From Chloroflexia bacterium (GTDB taxonomy: Bacteria > Chloroflexota > Chloroflexia > Thermomicrobiales > JALYUS01), in assembly GCA_025928215.1 (NCBI GenBank), contig JAICJW010000175.1, positions 1 through 8,844 on the forward strand: a stretch of 8,844 bases of DNA, in the 5' to 3' direction. Below are positions 1-5,865 of the stretch, piece after piece; position 1 is the first letter of the stretch, and the number at the start of each line of letters is the position of its first letter. Made by a program: the position numbers and the translations under genes. The notes beneath the pieces are model-generated. The model was given only the letters and a program-made list of their open reading frames with translations. It searched no databases and was not told the DNA's origin.

Positions 1-421
1 CATGCTCGCCGAGGAGGCCGTGAACCATGTCGCCGCTGCCGACCGGCATCGTGCTCTTGTCCACGATGATCGTCCGATGGCCGGGAGTAAGCGACGCGGC
101 GATAGAGACGGCGGCGGCCCGCACAAAGCACAGGTCCGCACCGCCGTCCGGGGCGGGCGGGGTGTTGACGCAAATGAAGGCGAAATCCGCACCACGGATC
201 GCCGCGTCATACTGTGTGGTGAAGGTGAGGTGCCCGGCGGCGGTCTGCGCCGCGAGCAGCGTCTCCAGCCCCGGCTCGAAGATCGGGCAGTCGCCGGCTG
301 CCAGCCGCGCGATCTTCGCCGCGTCAATGTCCAGGGCGATGACGTCATTGCCGAGATGGGCGAAGGTCACCGCAGTGCAAAGTCCGACGTATCCTGTGCC
401 AATAACTGCAATCTTTGCCAC
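1..421 (-). CDS. UDP-glucose/GDP-mannose family dehydrogenase, N-terminal part (runs off left edge)
   Basis: This is the NAD-binding half of a nucleotide-sugar 6-dehydrogenase, which oxidises a UDP-hexose (or related sugar nucleotide) to the uronic acid in the cytoplasm for polysaccharide or glycan synthesis. About 140 codons are present. Reading from a GTG start, residues 4-14 give the Rossmann core with GTGYVGL. D31 ends the second beta strand and would bind the NAD ribose. PIFEPGL lies at about 46-52, and further on come FICVNTPP (82-89) and STMPVGSGD (about 129-137), all family hallmarks (PF03721). The active-site cysteine and the sugar-binding half lie beyond the edge. The GTG start is chosen because GGAAAGGA sits 6 bases upstream (428-435, minus strand) and the Rossmann fold begins at once. 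Substrate cannot be fixed from this fragment: UDP-glucose is likeliest, with GDP-mannose or UDP-ManNAc as alternatives. Confidence 0.92.
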   Translation of the reverse strand, partial: MAKIAVIGTGYVGLCTAVTFAHLGNDVIALDIDAAKIARLAAGDCPIFEPGLETLLAAQTAAGHLTFTTQYDAAIRGADFAFICVNTPPAPDGGADLCFVRAAAVSIAASLTPGHRTIIVDKSTMPVGSGDMVHGLLGEH

Positions 422-560
422 GTTCGATCCTTTCCAAACAAAAAGCGATTACGTTGCCACTGCTGGTCTCATCACATGTTGTCTCGCCGAAGTGCGCTCC
501 ATAGGGAACGGGTAGCGACCCTCCGGCATTCGACTCCATCGGTACAGTAGTGGAGAAAGA

Positions 561-582
561 TGACGCATTAGCTGGTGCGTCA
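561..582. repeat. Inverted repeat TGACGCA-N8-TGCGTCA
   Basis: Perfect 7-base arms (561-567 and 576-582) flank an 8-base centre, and two further G-T wobble pairs could extend it as RNA. It lies in the divergent spacer about 140 bases upstream of the dehydrogenase start and about 170 bases upstream of the hydrolase promoter. It could be a regulator-binding dyad or a small RNA hairpin. No following T-run supports a terminator. Confidence 0.4.
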
Positions 583-734
583 GGGCGTTTCGATGACAGG
601 TTGTACAGTGGCGTCGTTTCTTCTCAGGCGCTTCGTCGCCGGGTGTTGTGCCCCGTGCGCTCGGTTACCGCTGGCCGGCCTGACCTTTGAGCGTGAGTAC
701 GTCCTCGTACCGGCTCCTAGCTGTCAACTTCAGG

Positions 735-758
735 CTTCTGGCAACTCCCTGCTACAAT
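735..758 (+). promoter_or_regulatory. Extended -10 promoter for the deacylase-like gene
   Basis: TGC-TACAAT at 750-758 matches an extended -10 (TGn plus 5 of 6 bases of TATAAT). The -35 is weak: the best 18-base spacing puts TTCAGG in place. Transcription would begin near 765, giving a leader of about 30 bases that includes the Shine-Dalgarno of the gene at 795. Assignment is by sequence match only. Confidence 0.55.
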
Positions 759-794
759 AGCGCCCGGCGATCAGCAGTGACACGGAGGGACGCG

Positions 795-2423
795 ATGCGG
801 AGTGATGTCTTGATTCGGGGGGCGCGGGTCGTGGATGGGACGGGCAACCCGTGGTTCTATGGCGATGTCGCGCTGACCGGAGAGCGGATCGCCGCCGTTG
901 CACCGGCAGGGCAATTGGCAGCGGCAGATGCCGGCGAGGTTGTGGACGCGGCGGGGATGGTCGTCTGCCCCGGCTTCATTGACATCCAGAGCCATTCGAT
1001 CCTGCCACTGATGCAGGACGCGAAATGCCTCTCGAAGATCACCCAGGGTGTGACGACGGAGATCATGGGCGAGGCGTGGACGCCCGCGCCCTTCGGCGGG
1101 CTGATTCCCGCGCCGATGCGCAATGCCGTCTTCCCCACGCAGATGCCGGAGTGGGAGGAACGCGCGCGGGGCTGGACGCGTTTCCGGCACTGGTTGGAGG
1201 CGATGACCGAGCGCGGCGTTTCGCCGAATGTCGGTTCCTTCCTCGGCGGTGGCACGCTACGGCAGTACGCCCGTGGGATGGCGATGGGCGAGTCGAGCGC
1301 CGACGAACTGGCAACGATGCGCCGCGTGATGAGCGAGGCGATGGAGGATGGCGCGTTCGGCGTCTCGTACGCGCTGATCTATCCGCCCGATACCTACGCC
1401 GACACGGATGAGATCGTCGCGGTCTGTGAGGTCGTCGCGCGGTACGGCGGTGTCTACATCACGCATCTGCGCTCCGAGGCGGATCAGTTTTTGGAGGCGA
1501 TGGCGGAGGCGGTGGAGATCGGGCGGCGGGCGAAGGTCTCCGTCGAGGTCTATCACCTGAAGGCGGCGGGGCGCGAGAACTGGCACAAGATGCCCGCCGC
1601 GATCCAGATGATCCACGATGCCCGCGCGGCGGGACAGGATGTGACGGCGGACATGTATCCGTATATCGCGGGCGGTACCGGGCTGACCTCCGTCCTGCCG
1701 CCATGGGCGGCAGCGGACGGCAAACTGTACGACAATCTGCGCGACCCCGCGATGCGCGCGAAAATCCGCGAGGCGGCGCTCAACCCCTCCGGCGACTGGG
1801 AGGCGATGGGCGCGTTGAACGGACCAGACGGCATCGTGCCGGTCGGCTTGGAGCGGCCGGAACTGAAGAAGTACAACGGTATGCGCCTCTCGGCCATCGC
1901 GGCGGAGCGGGGTGCGCACTGGCTCGACACGGCGATTGACCTGCTGATCGCCGAAGGGCAGCGAATCAGCACGATCTACTTCATGATGACCGAGGAGAAC
2001 CTCGCCGATCAATTGCGGCAGCCGTGGATCAAGATCAGTACCGATGCGGGCGGCGTGGACCCGTCGTGGGCGGCAGAGCGCGGCCCGACCCACCCGCGCT
2101 CCTACGGCACCTACACGCGCGTACTCGGCAAGTACGTGCGTGAGGAAAAGGTGCTGACGCTCGAAGACGCGATCCGCAAGATGACCTCTTCCGTCGCGGA
2201 TCGGCTCAGCCTGCGGGACCGTGGACTTTTGCGCGCCGGATCGTACGCCGATGTCGTCATCTTCGACCCCGAAACGATCGCCGACCGCGCGACCTTCGAC
2301 AACTCGCATCAACTCTCGGTCGGTGTCCGCGATGTCTGGGTCAACGGCACACGGGTCCTCAAGGAGACGACGCACACCGGTGCGACGCCCGGCCAGTTCG
2401 TGCGTGGGCCAGGCGCAGTCTGA
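795..2423 (+). CDS. N-acyl-D-amino-acid deacylase-like amidohydrolase
   Basis: A 542-residue metal-dependent hydrolase of the D-aminoacylase group (amidohydrolase superfamily), expected to remove acyl groups from N-acyl-D-amino acids in the cytoplasm. Family marks: PGFIDIQSHS (59-68), GVTTEIMGE (85-93), ITHLRSE with H224, VYHLKAAG with H254, DMYPYIAGGTGL (from 286), STDAGG with D417 and THPRSYGTYTRVLGKYVREE after it, and the C-terminal GSYADVVIFDP and VNGTRV blocks that rebuild the small beta domain. Full length for the family. The ATG at 795 is preferred over an upstream in-frame start at 687 because GGAGGG lies at 784-789, the promoter at 750-758 would sit inside the longer frame, and family homology begins at once. 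Odd points: the usual HxH metal motif reads Q65-S-H67, and the G-N-C-G segment that carries the bridging cysteine reads G-E-A-W (92-95). It may be a subfamily with a different ligand set, so the exact substrate is uncertain. Confidence 0.88.
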   Translation: MRSDVLIRGARVVDGTGNPWFYGDVALTGERIAAVAPAGQLAAADAGEVVDAAGMVVCPGFIDIQSHSILPLMQDAKCLSKITQGVTTEIMGEAWTPAPFGGLIPAPMRNAVFPTQMPEWEERARGWTRFRHWLEAMTERGVSPNVGSFLGGGTLRQYARGMAMGESSADELATMRRVMSEAMEDGAFGVSYALIYPPDTYADTDEIVAVCEVVARYGGVYITHLRSEADQFLEAMAEAVEIGRRAKVSVEVYHLKAAGRENWHKMPAAIQMIHDARAAGQDVTADMYPYIAGGTGLTSVLPPWAAADGKLYDNLRDPAMRAKIREAALNPSGDWEAMGALNGPDGIVPVGLERPELKKYNGMRLSAIAAERGAHWLDTAIDLLIAEGQRISTIYFMMTEENLADQLRQPWIKISTDAGGVDPSWAAERGPTHPRSYGTYTRVLGKYVREEKVLTLEDAIRKMTSSVADRLSLRDRGLLRAGSYADVVIFDPETIADRATFDNSHQLSVGVRDVWVNGTRVLKETTHTGATPGQFVRGPGAV

Positions 2424-2446
2424 TCGGATAGACGAAGGCACATCGC

Positions 2447-2482
2447 GAAAGGCCGTGTCAAATCCAGCGGGTACGGCCTTTC
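2447..2482 (+). terminator. Probable intrinsic terminator after the deacylase-like gene
   Basis: GAAAGGCCGT (2447-2456) pairs perfectly with ACGGCCTTTC (2473-2482). Two wobble pairs and one C-G pair extend the stem to 13 pairs with a 10-base loop. It begins 23 bases after the stop codon. The distal arm ends in CCTTTC rather than a long T-run, so termination strength is uncertain. Confidence 0.55.
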
Positions 2483-2596
2483 CGTCTCGAGTCAGTTCTC
2501 TTCCTTACATAAATAAACGGCTTCGTTTGCCCATTTCCACCGTACCAAAGAACACACCCTACGATAGGGCGTACGCAGTTCGTCGGAGAGAATCCA

Positions 2597-2620
2597 GCCG
2601 CAGGCTCGCCAGCCTGCGGC
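2597..2620. repeat. Perfect 10-bp palindrome, 4-base loop
   Basis: GCCGCAGGCT and AGCCTGCGGC flank the loop CGCC. Neither strand has a T-run after it, so it does not look like a standard intrinsic terminator. It may be a dispersed intergenic palindrome (REP-like), an RNA-stabilising hairpin, or a remnant. GC palindromes of this style are, from memory, common between genes in several environmental phyla, but copy number here is unknown. Confidence 0.5.
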
Positions 2621-2734
2621 CAATATTGCTGTCGTCCTCTTCCACTTCCGCTCCCCTTGTACGCTCCCGGCATGGTATCCGGCAGGTGCTGCAATCTACG
2701 ATGCAGATAGCCGATCGATGTTCTGAAATCTAAC

Positions 2735-2763
2735 TTTACATCGCTAGGTATATTTGCTAGGAT
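2735..2763 (+). promoter_or_regulatory. Promoter of the secreted-protein gene
   Basis: TTTACA at 2735-2740 (5 of 6 to TTGACA) is followed by a 17-base spacer and TAGGAT at 2758-2763 (4 of 6 to TATAAT). TGC lies directly before the -10, giving an extended -10. Transcription would start near 2770, about 32 bases before the ATG. An alternative -10, TATATT inside the spacer, has a poor distance to the -35. Confidence 0.55.
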
Positions 2764-2770
2764 CGGCGAG

Positions 2771-2787
2771 TGTCGTCATTGACGACA
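2771..2787. promoter_or_regulatory. 17-bp perfect dyad, candidate operator at the transcription start
   Basis: TGTCGTCA-T-TGACGACA is a perfect inverted repeat with 8-base arms about a single central base. It lies 8 bases after the predicted -10 and 14 bases before the start codon, ending 3 bases before the AGGGGG ribosome site. A dimeric repressor bound here would block promoter clearance. As RNA it could form a 7-pair stem with a 3-base loop close to the ribosome site. I do not recognise the site as belonging to a particular regulator family. Confidence 0.5.
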
Positions 2788-2801
2788 TACAGGGGGTAGA
2801 C

Positions 2802-4262
2802 ATGAAACGATGGCTTCCGGGAACAATTGCGCTGCTCTTGATGCTTCTCGCCTCAACGATACTCTTCGGCATTGGACCGTCGAGCGAGGTACGCGCTGCC
2901 AACAGCGGCATCCTCACTGGTTGGGGTACGAACCCGATGCAGGGGGCGTCCTACACATTGCTCGCCTTGCCGACGGAGCAATCCGTTACGCGACTGACGA
3001 TAGCCTTTTCAGGCATCAGTTCAAGCGCGACCGCCTATTGCGGCGTTAATGCCCGCAATACGGCGAACTTCCCACCCAGCGCGCAGAACCCGTACAGTTG
3101 GATTCCCAAGTGGGGATTTGATATGACTCATGCGCAGGGCACCACGACGGTTTCACTCGCCTGCAGCACGACGGCGGTACTCGTCGCGGCCAAAGGCGGA
3201 GGCGCGCCGGCCCTCTCCATTCCCGGCGTCGCAACGGTCTCACCTACCTCGTCAACCAGTATTGCGACCGCAACGACAACGCAATCAACAGCCACGACGA
3301 TCCCTTCAACTGCAACGACTGGCCCACCAACCGCCACGACCGGTCCGGGGGCGACTTCGACCGTCGGGGACGCGGGGAACACCTGTGGCAATGTCGGCGA
3401 TGGCGCCGTTGATCAGCACGGTATCAGCGTAGATCAATGGGCACCCGGGCTTCGGATCGCGTGCGGGTTTAAGGGCTACGAGAACGGTGACGACCCGATG
3501 CCTGCTGGGACGCATCTTCCCGCTCCGCGCCCCTTCCGCTTCGACTCGGCAGTGGTCATGCATGAAGCGGTCTTTGGTTTCAAGGTCTATTACCGTAAGG
3601 GCAGCGAGGCTCCACCGGGCTACGGTGGGGCAAACGGTTGCGGCGATGTGCGCGTGATTCTGCATCAGGGCGGATCGCTCGCGGGATTCACGACGCAGTT
3701 TCATACCTACCAGTTCGCCCTCGACCAATGCGATGCTGCCGGGAATCATCACATTATCGACGTGGCCGGGCGCATCGACACGGGCCCGCTCTTCCTGCGG
3801 CACAGCCCCGACAGTCAGCGTCCGCCCGGTGCGAACAAAACGACCGCCGATACACTCTCCTGCGATGGCACGACAACCTTCATCTGCGCGACGGTCTGGT
3901 ACAGTTTCTTCAACTACGCACTGCCGGGGGCAACAAATACGGGCTGGTCTCACATGGGCTTCCTGATCGAGAATCCCATCACGCTCTACGATGTCGCCAA
4001 TCCCGCCAATGTTCATCTGACGGGCAACAACGGCACGACAACGATGCTGCGGGACAATCAGTTCTATGTCCCGGCGCACAGCGCCGCCTGCTGGCCAACG
4101 CTCTTCAACACCGTCAGCCAGGTCAACGAAGTCGTCTCGCCGGGAACTGCCGGGGCATGGACGAACTGCGCCGACCCGTGGTTCAGCGAGGCACAGCGAC
4201 TCGAACCGAGTTACGGTGTCGATCACACCCACAACATGCCGGGCATCAAGTATCCCAATTAA
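2802..4262 (+). CDS. Secreted protein of unknown function with Thr/Ser-rich linker
   Basis: A 486-residue exported protein that I do not recognise. Residues 1-32 are a clear Sec signal peptide: KR after the Met, a leucine-rich core, and probable cleavage after V-R-A (32). An N-terminal domain (about 33-140, two cysteines, beta-rich in appearance) is joined by a Thr/Ser/Pro-rich linker (about 146-187, repeated TATT and TTxPxTATT units) to a larger C-terminal domain (about 190-486) with eight cysteines, suggesting disulfides outside the cell. That domain is rich in His, including FHTYQF, GNHHI and a near-terminal DHTHN, and in aromatic residues. The ATG at 2802 is chosen for AGGGGG at 2791-2796 and because the signal peptide starts there; a longer in-frame start would precede or overlap the promoter. 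It is a single-gene unit. It converges with the kinase gene. A sugar-binding, enzymatic or surface-adhesion role cannot be told apart here. Confidence 0.85.
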   Translation: MKRWLPGTIALLLMLLASTILFGIGPSSEVRAANSGILTGWGTNPMQGASYTLLALPTEQSVTRLTIAFSGISSSATAYCGVNARNTANFPPSAQNPYSWIPKWGFDMTHAQGTTTVSLACSTTAVLVAAKGGGAPALSIPGVATVSPTSSTSIATATTTQSTATTIPSTATTGPPTATTGPGATSTVGDAGNTCGNVGDGAVDQHGISVDQWAPGLRIACGFKGYENGDDPMPAGTHLPAPRPFRFDSAVVMHEAVFGFKVYYRKGSEAPPGYGGANGCGDVRVILHQGGSLAGFTTQFHTYQFALDQCDAAGNHHIIDVAGRIDTGPLFLRHSPDSQRPPGANKTTADTLSCDGTTTFICATVWYSFFNYALPGATNTGWSHMGFLIENPITLYDVANPANVHLTGNNGTTTMLRDNQFYVPAHSAACWPTLFNTVSQVNEVVSPGTAGAWTNCADPWFSEAQRLEPSYGVDHTHNMPGIKYPN

Positions 4263-4284
4263 GTACGGCGATTGGCGTGGCAGT

Positions 4285-4343
4285 GGAGGCGGCGACGGCG
4301 AGCGACGCACGCGGCTGGTTCGCGCCCTGCGGCTACCGCCTCC
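4285..4343. terminator. Weak candidate bidirectional terminator between convergent genes
   Basis: GGAGGCGG (4285-4292) and CCGCCTCC (4336-4343) are perfect complements closing a 43-base GC-rich interior, in the 105-base gap between the secreted-protein gene and the kinase gene. There is no T-run on either strand, so it may end transcription inefficiently or only with Rho. Chance pairing in GC-rich DNA is a real alternative. Confidence 0.25.
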
Positions 4344-4367
4344 CGGACCTCTCCAATGAAAACTGCG

Positions 4368-5687
4368 CTAGGAACTCTGCCGGGAGAGCAGCGGTCGCTC
4401 CGGCAAGGCGGCGTATCGCTGCTCCGCCGCCGCATGATCGAGCGGCACGGTGATACGCACCGTCGTGCCATCGCCGGGGGCGGTGAGCAGCGCGTAGTCG
4501 CCGCCGAGTTCCTTCGCGCGTGCGGCCATCGTCTCCAGCCCCATATGCCCCGGATGCGCGATGGCGGGGTCGAACCCCTTGCCGTCGTCGTGGATGGTCA
4601 CGATCAGTTTCGTGCCGCCCGCCACACCATCCATCCGCACGGCGGCCCGCCGGGCGCTCGCGTGCTTGACGATATTATTGAGCGCCTCCTGCACGAACCG
4701 GTAGAGGTGTTCCTCCGCGCTGTTGCCGAGGGGGAGGCGATCCGGGGGCGCATCTACATCAATGGCGATCTCTTCCCGCGCGCTGACGGCGGCCGCTAAC
4801 TTCCGTACGGCGCTAACCAGTCCCTCTTCGGCCAGTGCGCCGGGCCTGAGTTCGAAAATGAGCATCCGCATCTCCGCCAGCGAGGCCTGTGCGAGGTCGC
4901 TGAGGATTTTCACCTGCTGGCGCACGGGATCGTCGGGGAGCGTCCCCGCGCGGTCGAGGCTCTTCAGCGTTGTGCGGGCGTGGAGCGTCATCGAGAACAG
5001 CTCCTGCGTTACCGAATCGTGCAGTTCGCGAGCGAAACGGAGCCGTTCCTTGGCCACCGCCTCGGCCACCGCCAGGCGGGCATTCTCCTCCCGCGCCGCC
5101 CGCAACTTCCGGTTGACGCGCACCATCTGGAAGACGCCGATCATACCGATGCCGATCAGGGCGATCTGGACGGCCAGCAAGACCGCATCGGTCAGGTTGC
5201 CGCCCGATGTCGCGGCGACGATCCCTGCCGTGATGCTGCTCGCGGCAATCAGCCATACCGCAACCTGCGGCGTCGCGCGGCTCGCGCCGACGCTGATGAA
5301 GTAGAAAAGGCCGACCCAGGAGATGCCGAAGATGATATTGAGCGCCACCGCCTCGATGGCGAGGATGGTGAAGGCGATCCACCAGATCGAGAATCCGGAG
5401 ATGAGCCGGTCGCGGTCACCGATGAGCGTTCCAGTGTAGAGCACGATGAAGCTCGCTGCCCCAATCAGGCCGAACGCGAGGCGGAGCGGAGCTTGGTGGG
5501 TATGGAAGAGATCGGAGACGGGGCCGATCAGCACGAACAGCCACGCCAATCCGAGAAAGCGCCACTGGCGGCCCCGCCGACCATCCATAGACAATGCCTC
5601 GAATGCGGTCATGCTTCCGGTGTCACCGCATCCCGGCGCGTCGTCACGCATCTGCCACTGCGCCGGTATCGTCAGTTGTTTCCACAT
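4368..5687 (-). CDS. Membrane sensor histidine kinase, NarL/DegS type
   Basis: A 439-residue two-component sensor. About six hydrophobic helices fill residues 40-200, with little extracellular domain between them, so the sensing is probably within the membrane. A short charged coiled coil (VNRKLRAAREENARLA) leads to a HisKA_3 dimerisation domain with phosphoacceptor H223 in ELHDSVTQ, then an HATPase_c domain with the N box EALNN (334-338), the G1 box DDGKGF (367-372) and a GHMGLETM G2 segment. It would phosphorylate a NarL/LuxR-type response regulator, but none is next to it. Start: the ATG at 5687 has GAGG 6 bases upstream (5694-5697). The frame stays open to 5810, but that extension is basic, unconserved-looking and crosses a terminator hairpin. 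In-frame ATGs at 5651, 5612 and 5588 are possible but have weaker ribosome sites. It converges with the secreted-protein gene downstream. Confidence 0.9.
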   Translation of the reverse strand: MWKQLTIPAQWQMRDDAPGCGDTGSMTAFEALSMDGRRGRQWRFLGLAWLFVLIGPVSDLFHTHQAPLRLAFGLIGAASFIVLYTGTLIGDRDRLISGFSIWWIAFTILAIEAVALNIIFGISWVGLFYFISVGASRATPQVAVWLIAASSITAGIVAATSGGNLTDAVLLAVQIALIGIGMIGVFQMVRVNRKLRAAREENARLAVAEAVAKERLRFARELHDSVTQELFSMTLHARTTLKSLDRAGTLPDDPVRQQVKILSDLAQASLAEMRMLIFELRPGALAEEGLVSAVRKLAAAVSAREEIAIDVDAPPDRLPLGNSAEEHLYRFVQEALNNIVKHASARRAAVRMDGVAGGTKLIVTIHDDGKGFDPAIAHPGHMGLETMAARAKELGGDYALLTAPGDGTTVRITVPLDHAAAEQRYAALPERPLLSRQSS

Positions 5688-5748
5688 CCCGCACCTCGGT
5701 TGTACCGCCGCCTGCCGCTGATCGCGCCGCTGATCCCCGGCCCTCTGT

Positions 5749-5777
5749 ACTATACGGCGTGGCCCCCGGCGTAACCA
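5749..5777 (-). promoter_or_regulatory. Possible promoter of the kinase gene
   Basis: On the minus strand TATAGT (5749-5754, 5 of 6 to TATAAT) lies 17 bases downstream of TGGTTA (5772-5777, a poor -35). It would give a leader of about 55 bases before the ATG at 5687 and sits just after the terminator of the upstream gene, which is a sensible place. The weak -35 keeps confidence low. Confidence 0.35.
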
Positions 5778-5797
5778 GTGGGGACGCGCGACAACGA

Positions 5798-5824
5798 ACG
5801 GGCGGGCCATCCTGGCCCGCCCGT
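5798..5824 (-). terminator. Intrinsic terminator of the upstream secreted-protein gene
   Basis: A perfect 12-pair stem, ACGGGCGGGCCA (5798-5809) with TGGCCCGCCCGT (5813-5824), closes a 3-base loop. On the minus strand it starts 42 bases after the stop codon at 5866 and is followed by TTCGTTGT, which is moderately T-rich. It separates the secreted-protein gene from the kinase gene, though read-through is possible. It is also a near-perfect DNA palindrome and could be a dispersed intergenic repeat. Confidence 0.65.
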
Positions 5825-5865
5825 GATCGCGGAATGCTCGTGCGTAGGGGCTACCGCCCTAAAGA

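Larger units (their letters stand above)
422..794. other. Divergent intergenic spacer
   Basis: This 373-bp spacer separates the dehydrogenase (-) from the deacylase-like hydrolase (+). No convincing gene was seen: the short open frames here lack a Shine-Dalgarno and recognisable content. It holds the plus-strand promoter at 750-758 and an inverted repeat at 561-582. A minus-strand promoter for the dehydrogenase must also lie here, but I could not pick one out. Confidence 0.7.
2424..2801. other. Hairpin-rich intergenic spacer
   Basis: No supported gene lies in these 378 bases. From left to right they hold a terminator-like stem (2447-2482), a small AAACG/CGTTT hairpin (2515-2528), a nested dyad with CGTAC/GTACG outside CCCTA/TAGGG (2541-2575), a perfect 10-bp stem (2597-2620), and then the promoter and dyad of the next gene. 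The spacer is less GC-rich than its flanks around 2500-2560 and 2725-2760. Confidence 0.65.

Noticed and set aside
2..550. Two plus-strand open frames of 182 and 162 codons
   Set aside because: They overlap the minus-strand dehydrogenase, which shows GTGYVGL and other family motifs with a good ribosome site. The plus products look like translated GC-rich noise.
687..794. 36-residue N-terminal extension of the deacylase-like protein
   Set aside because: The extension covers the extended -10 promoter and the Shine-Dalgarno of the ATG at 795, and carries no family homology.
1257..2441. 394-codon open frame on the minus strand
   Set aside because: It lies antisense to the deacylase-like gene, whose plus-strand product carries full family motifs. 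The minus product is Arg/Asp/His-rich with no recognisable domain, typical of the mirror frame of GC-rich coding DNA.
3238..3360. Short repeated units suggestive of a CRISPR or tandem array
   Set aside because: They encode the Thr/Ser-rich linker of the secreted protein. The units are irregular, short and in frame, with no spacers.
3306..4310. 334-codon open frame on the minus strand
   Set aside because: Antisense to the secreted protein, which has a signal peptide, Shine-Dalgarno and promoter. No domain is visible in the minus product.
5688..5810. 41-residue N-terminal extension of the kinase
   Set aside because: It runs through the candidate promoter to the terminator hairpin, is Arg/Gln-rich without structure, and the ATG at 5687 has a good ribosome site.
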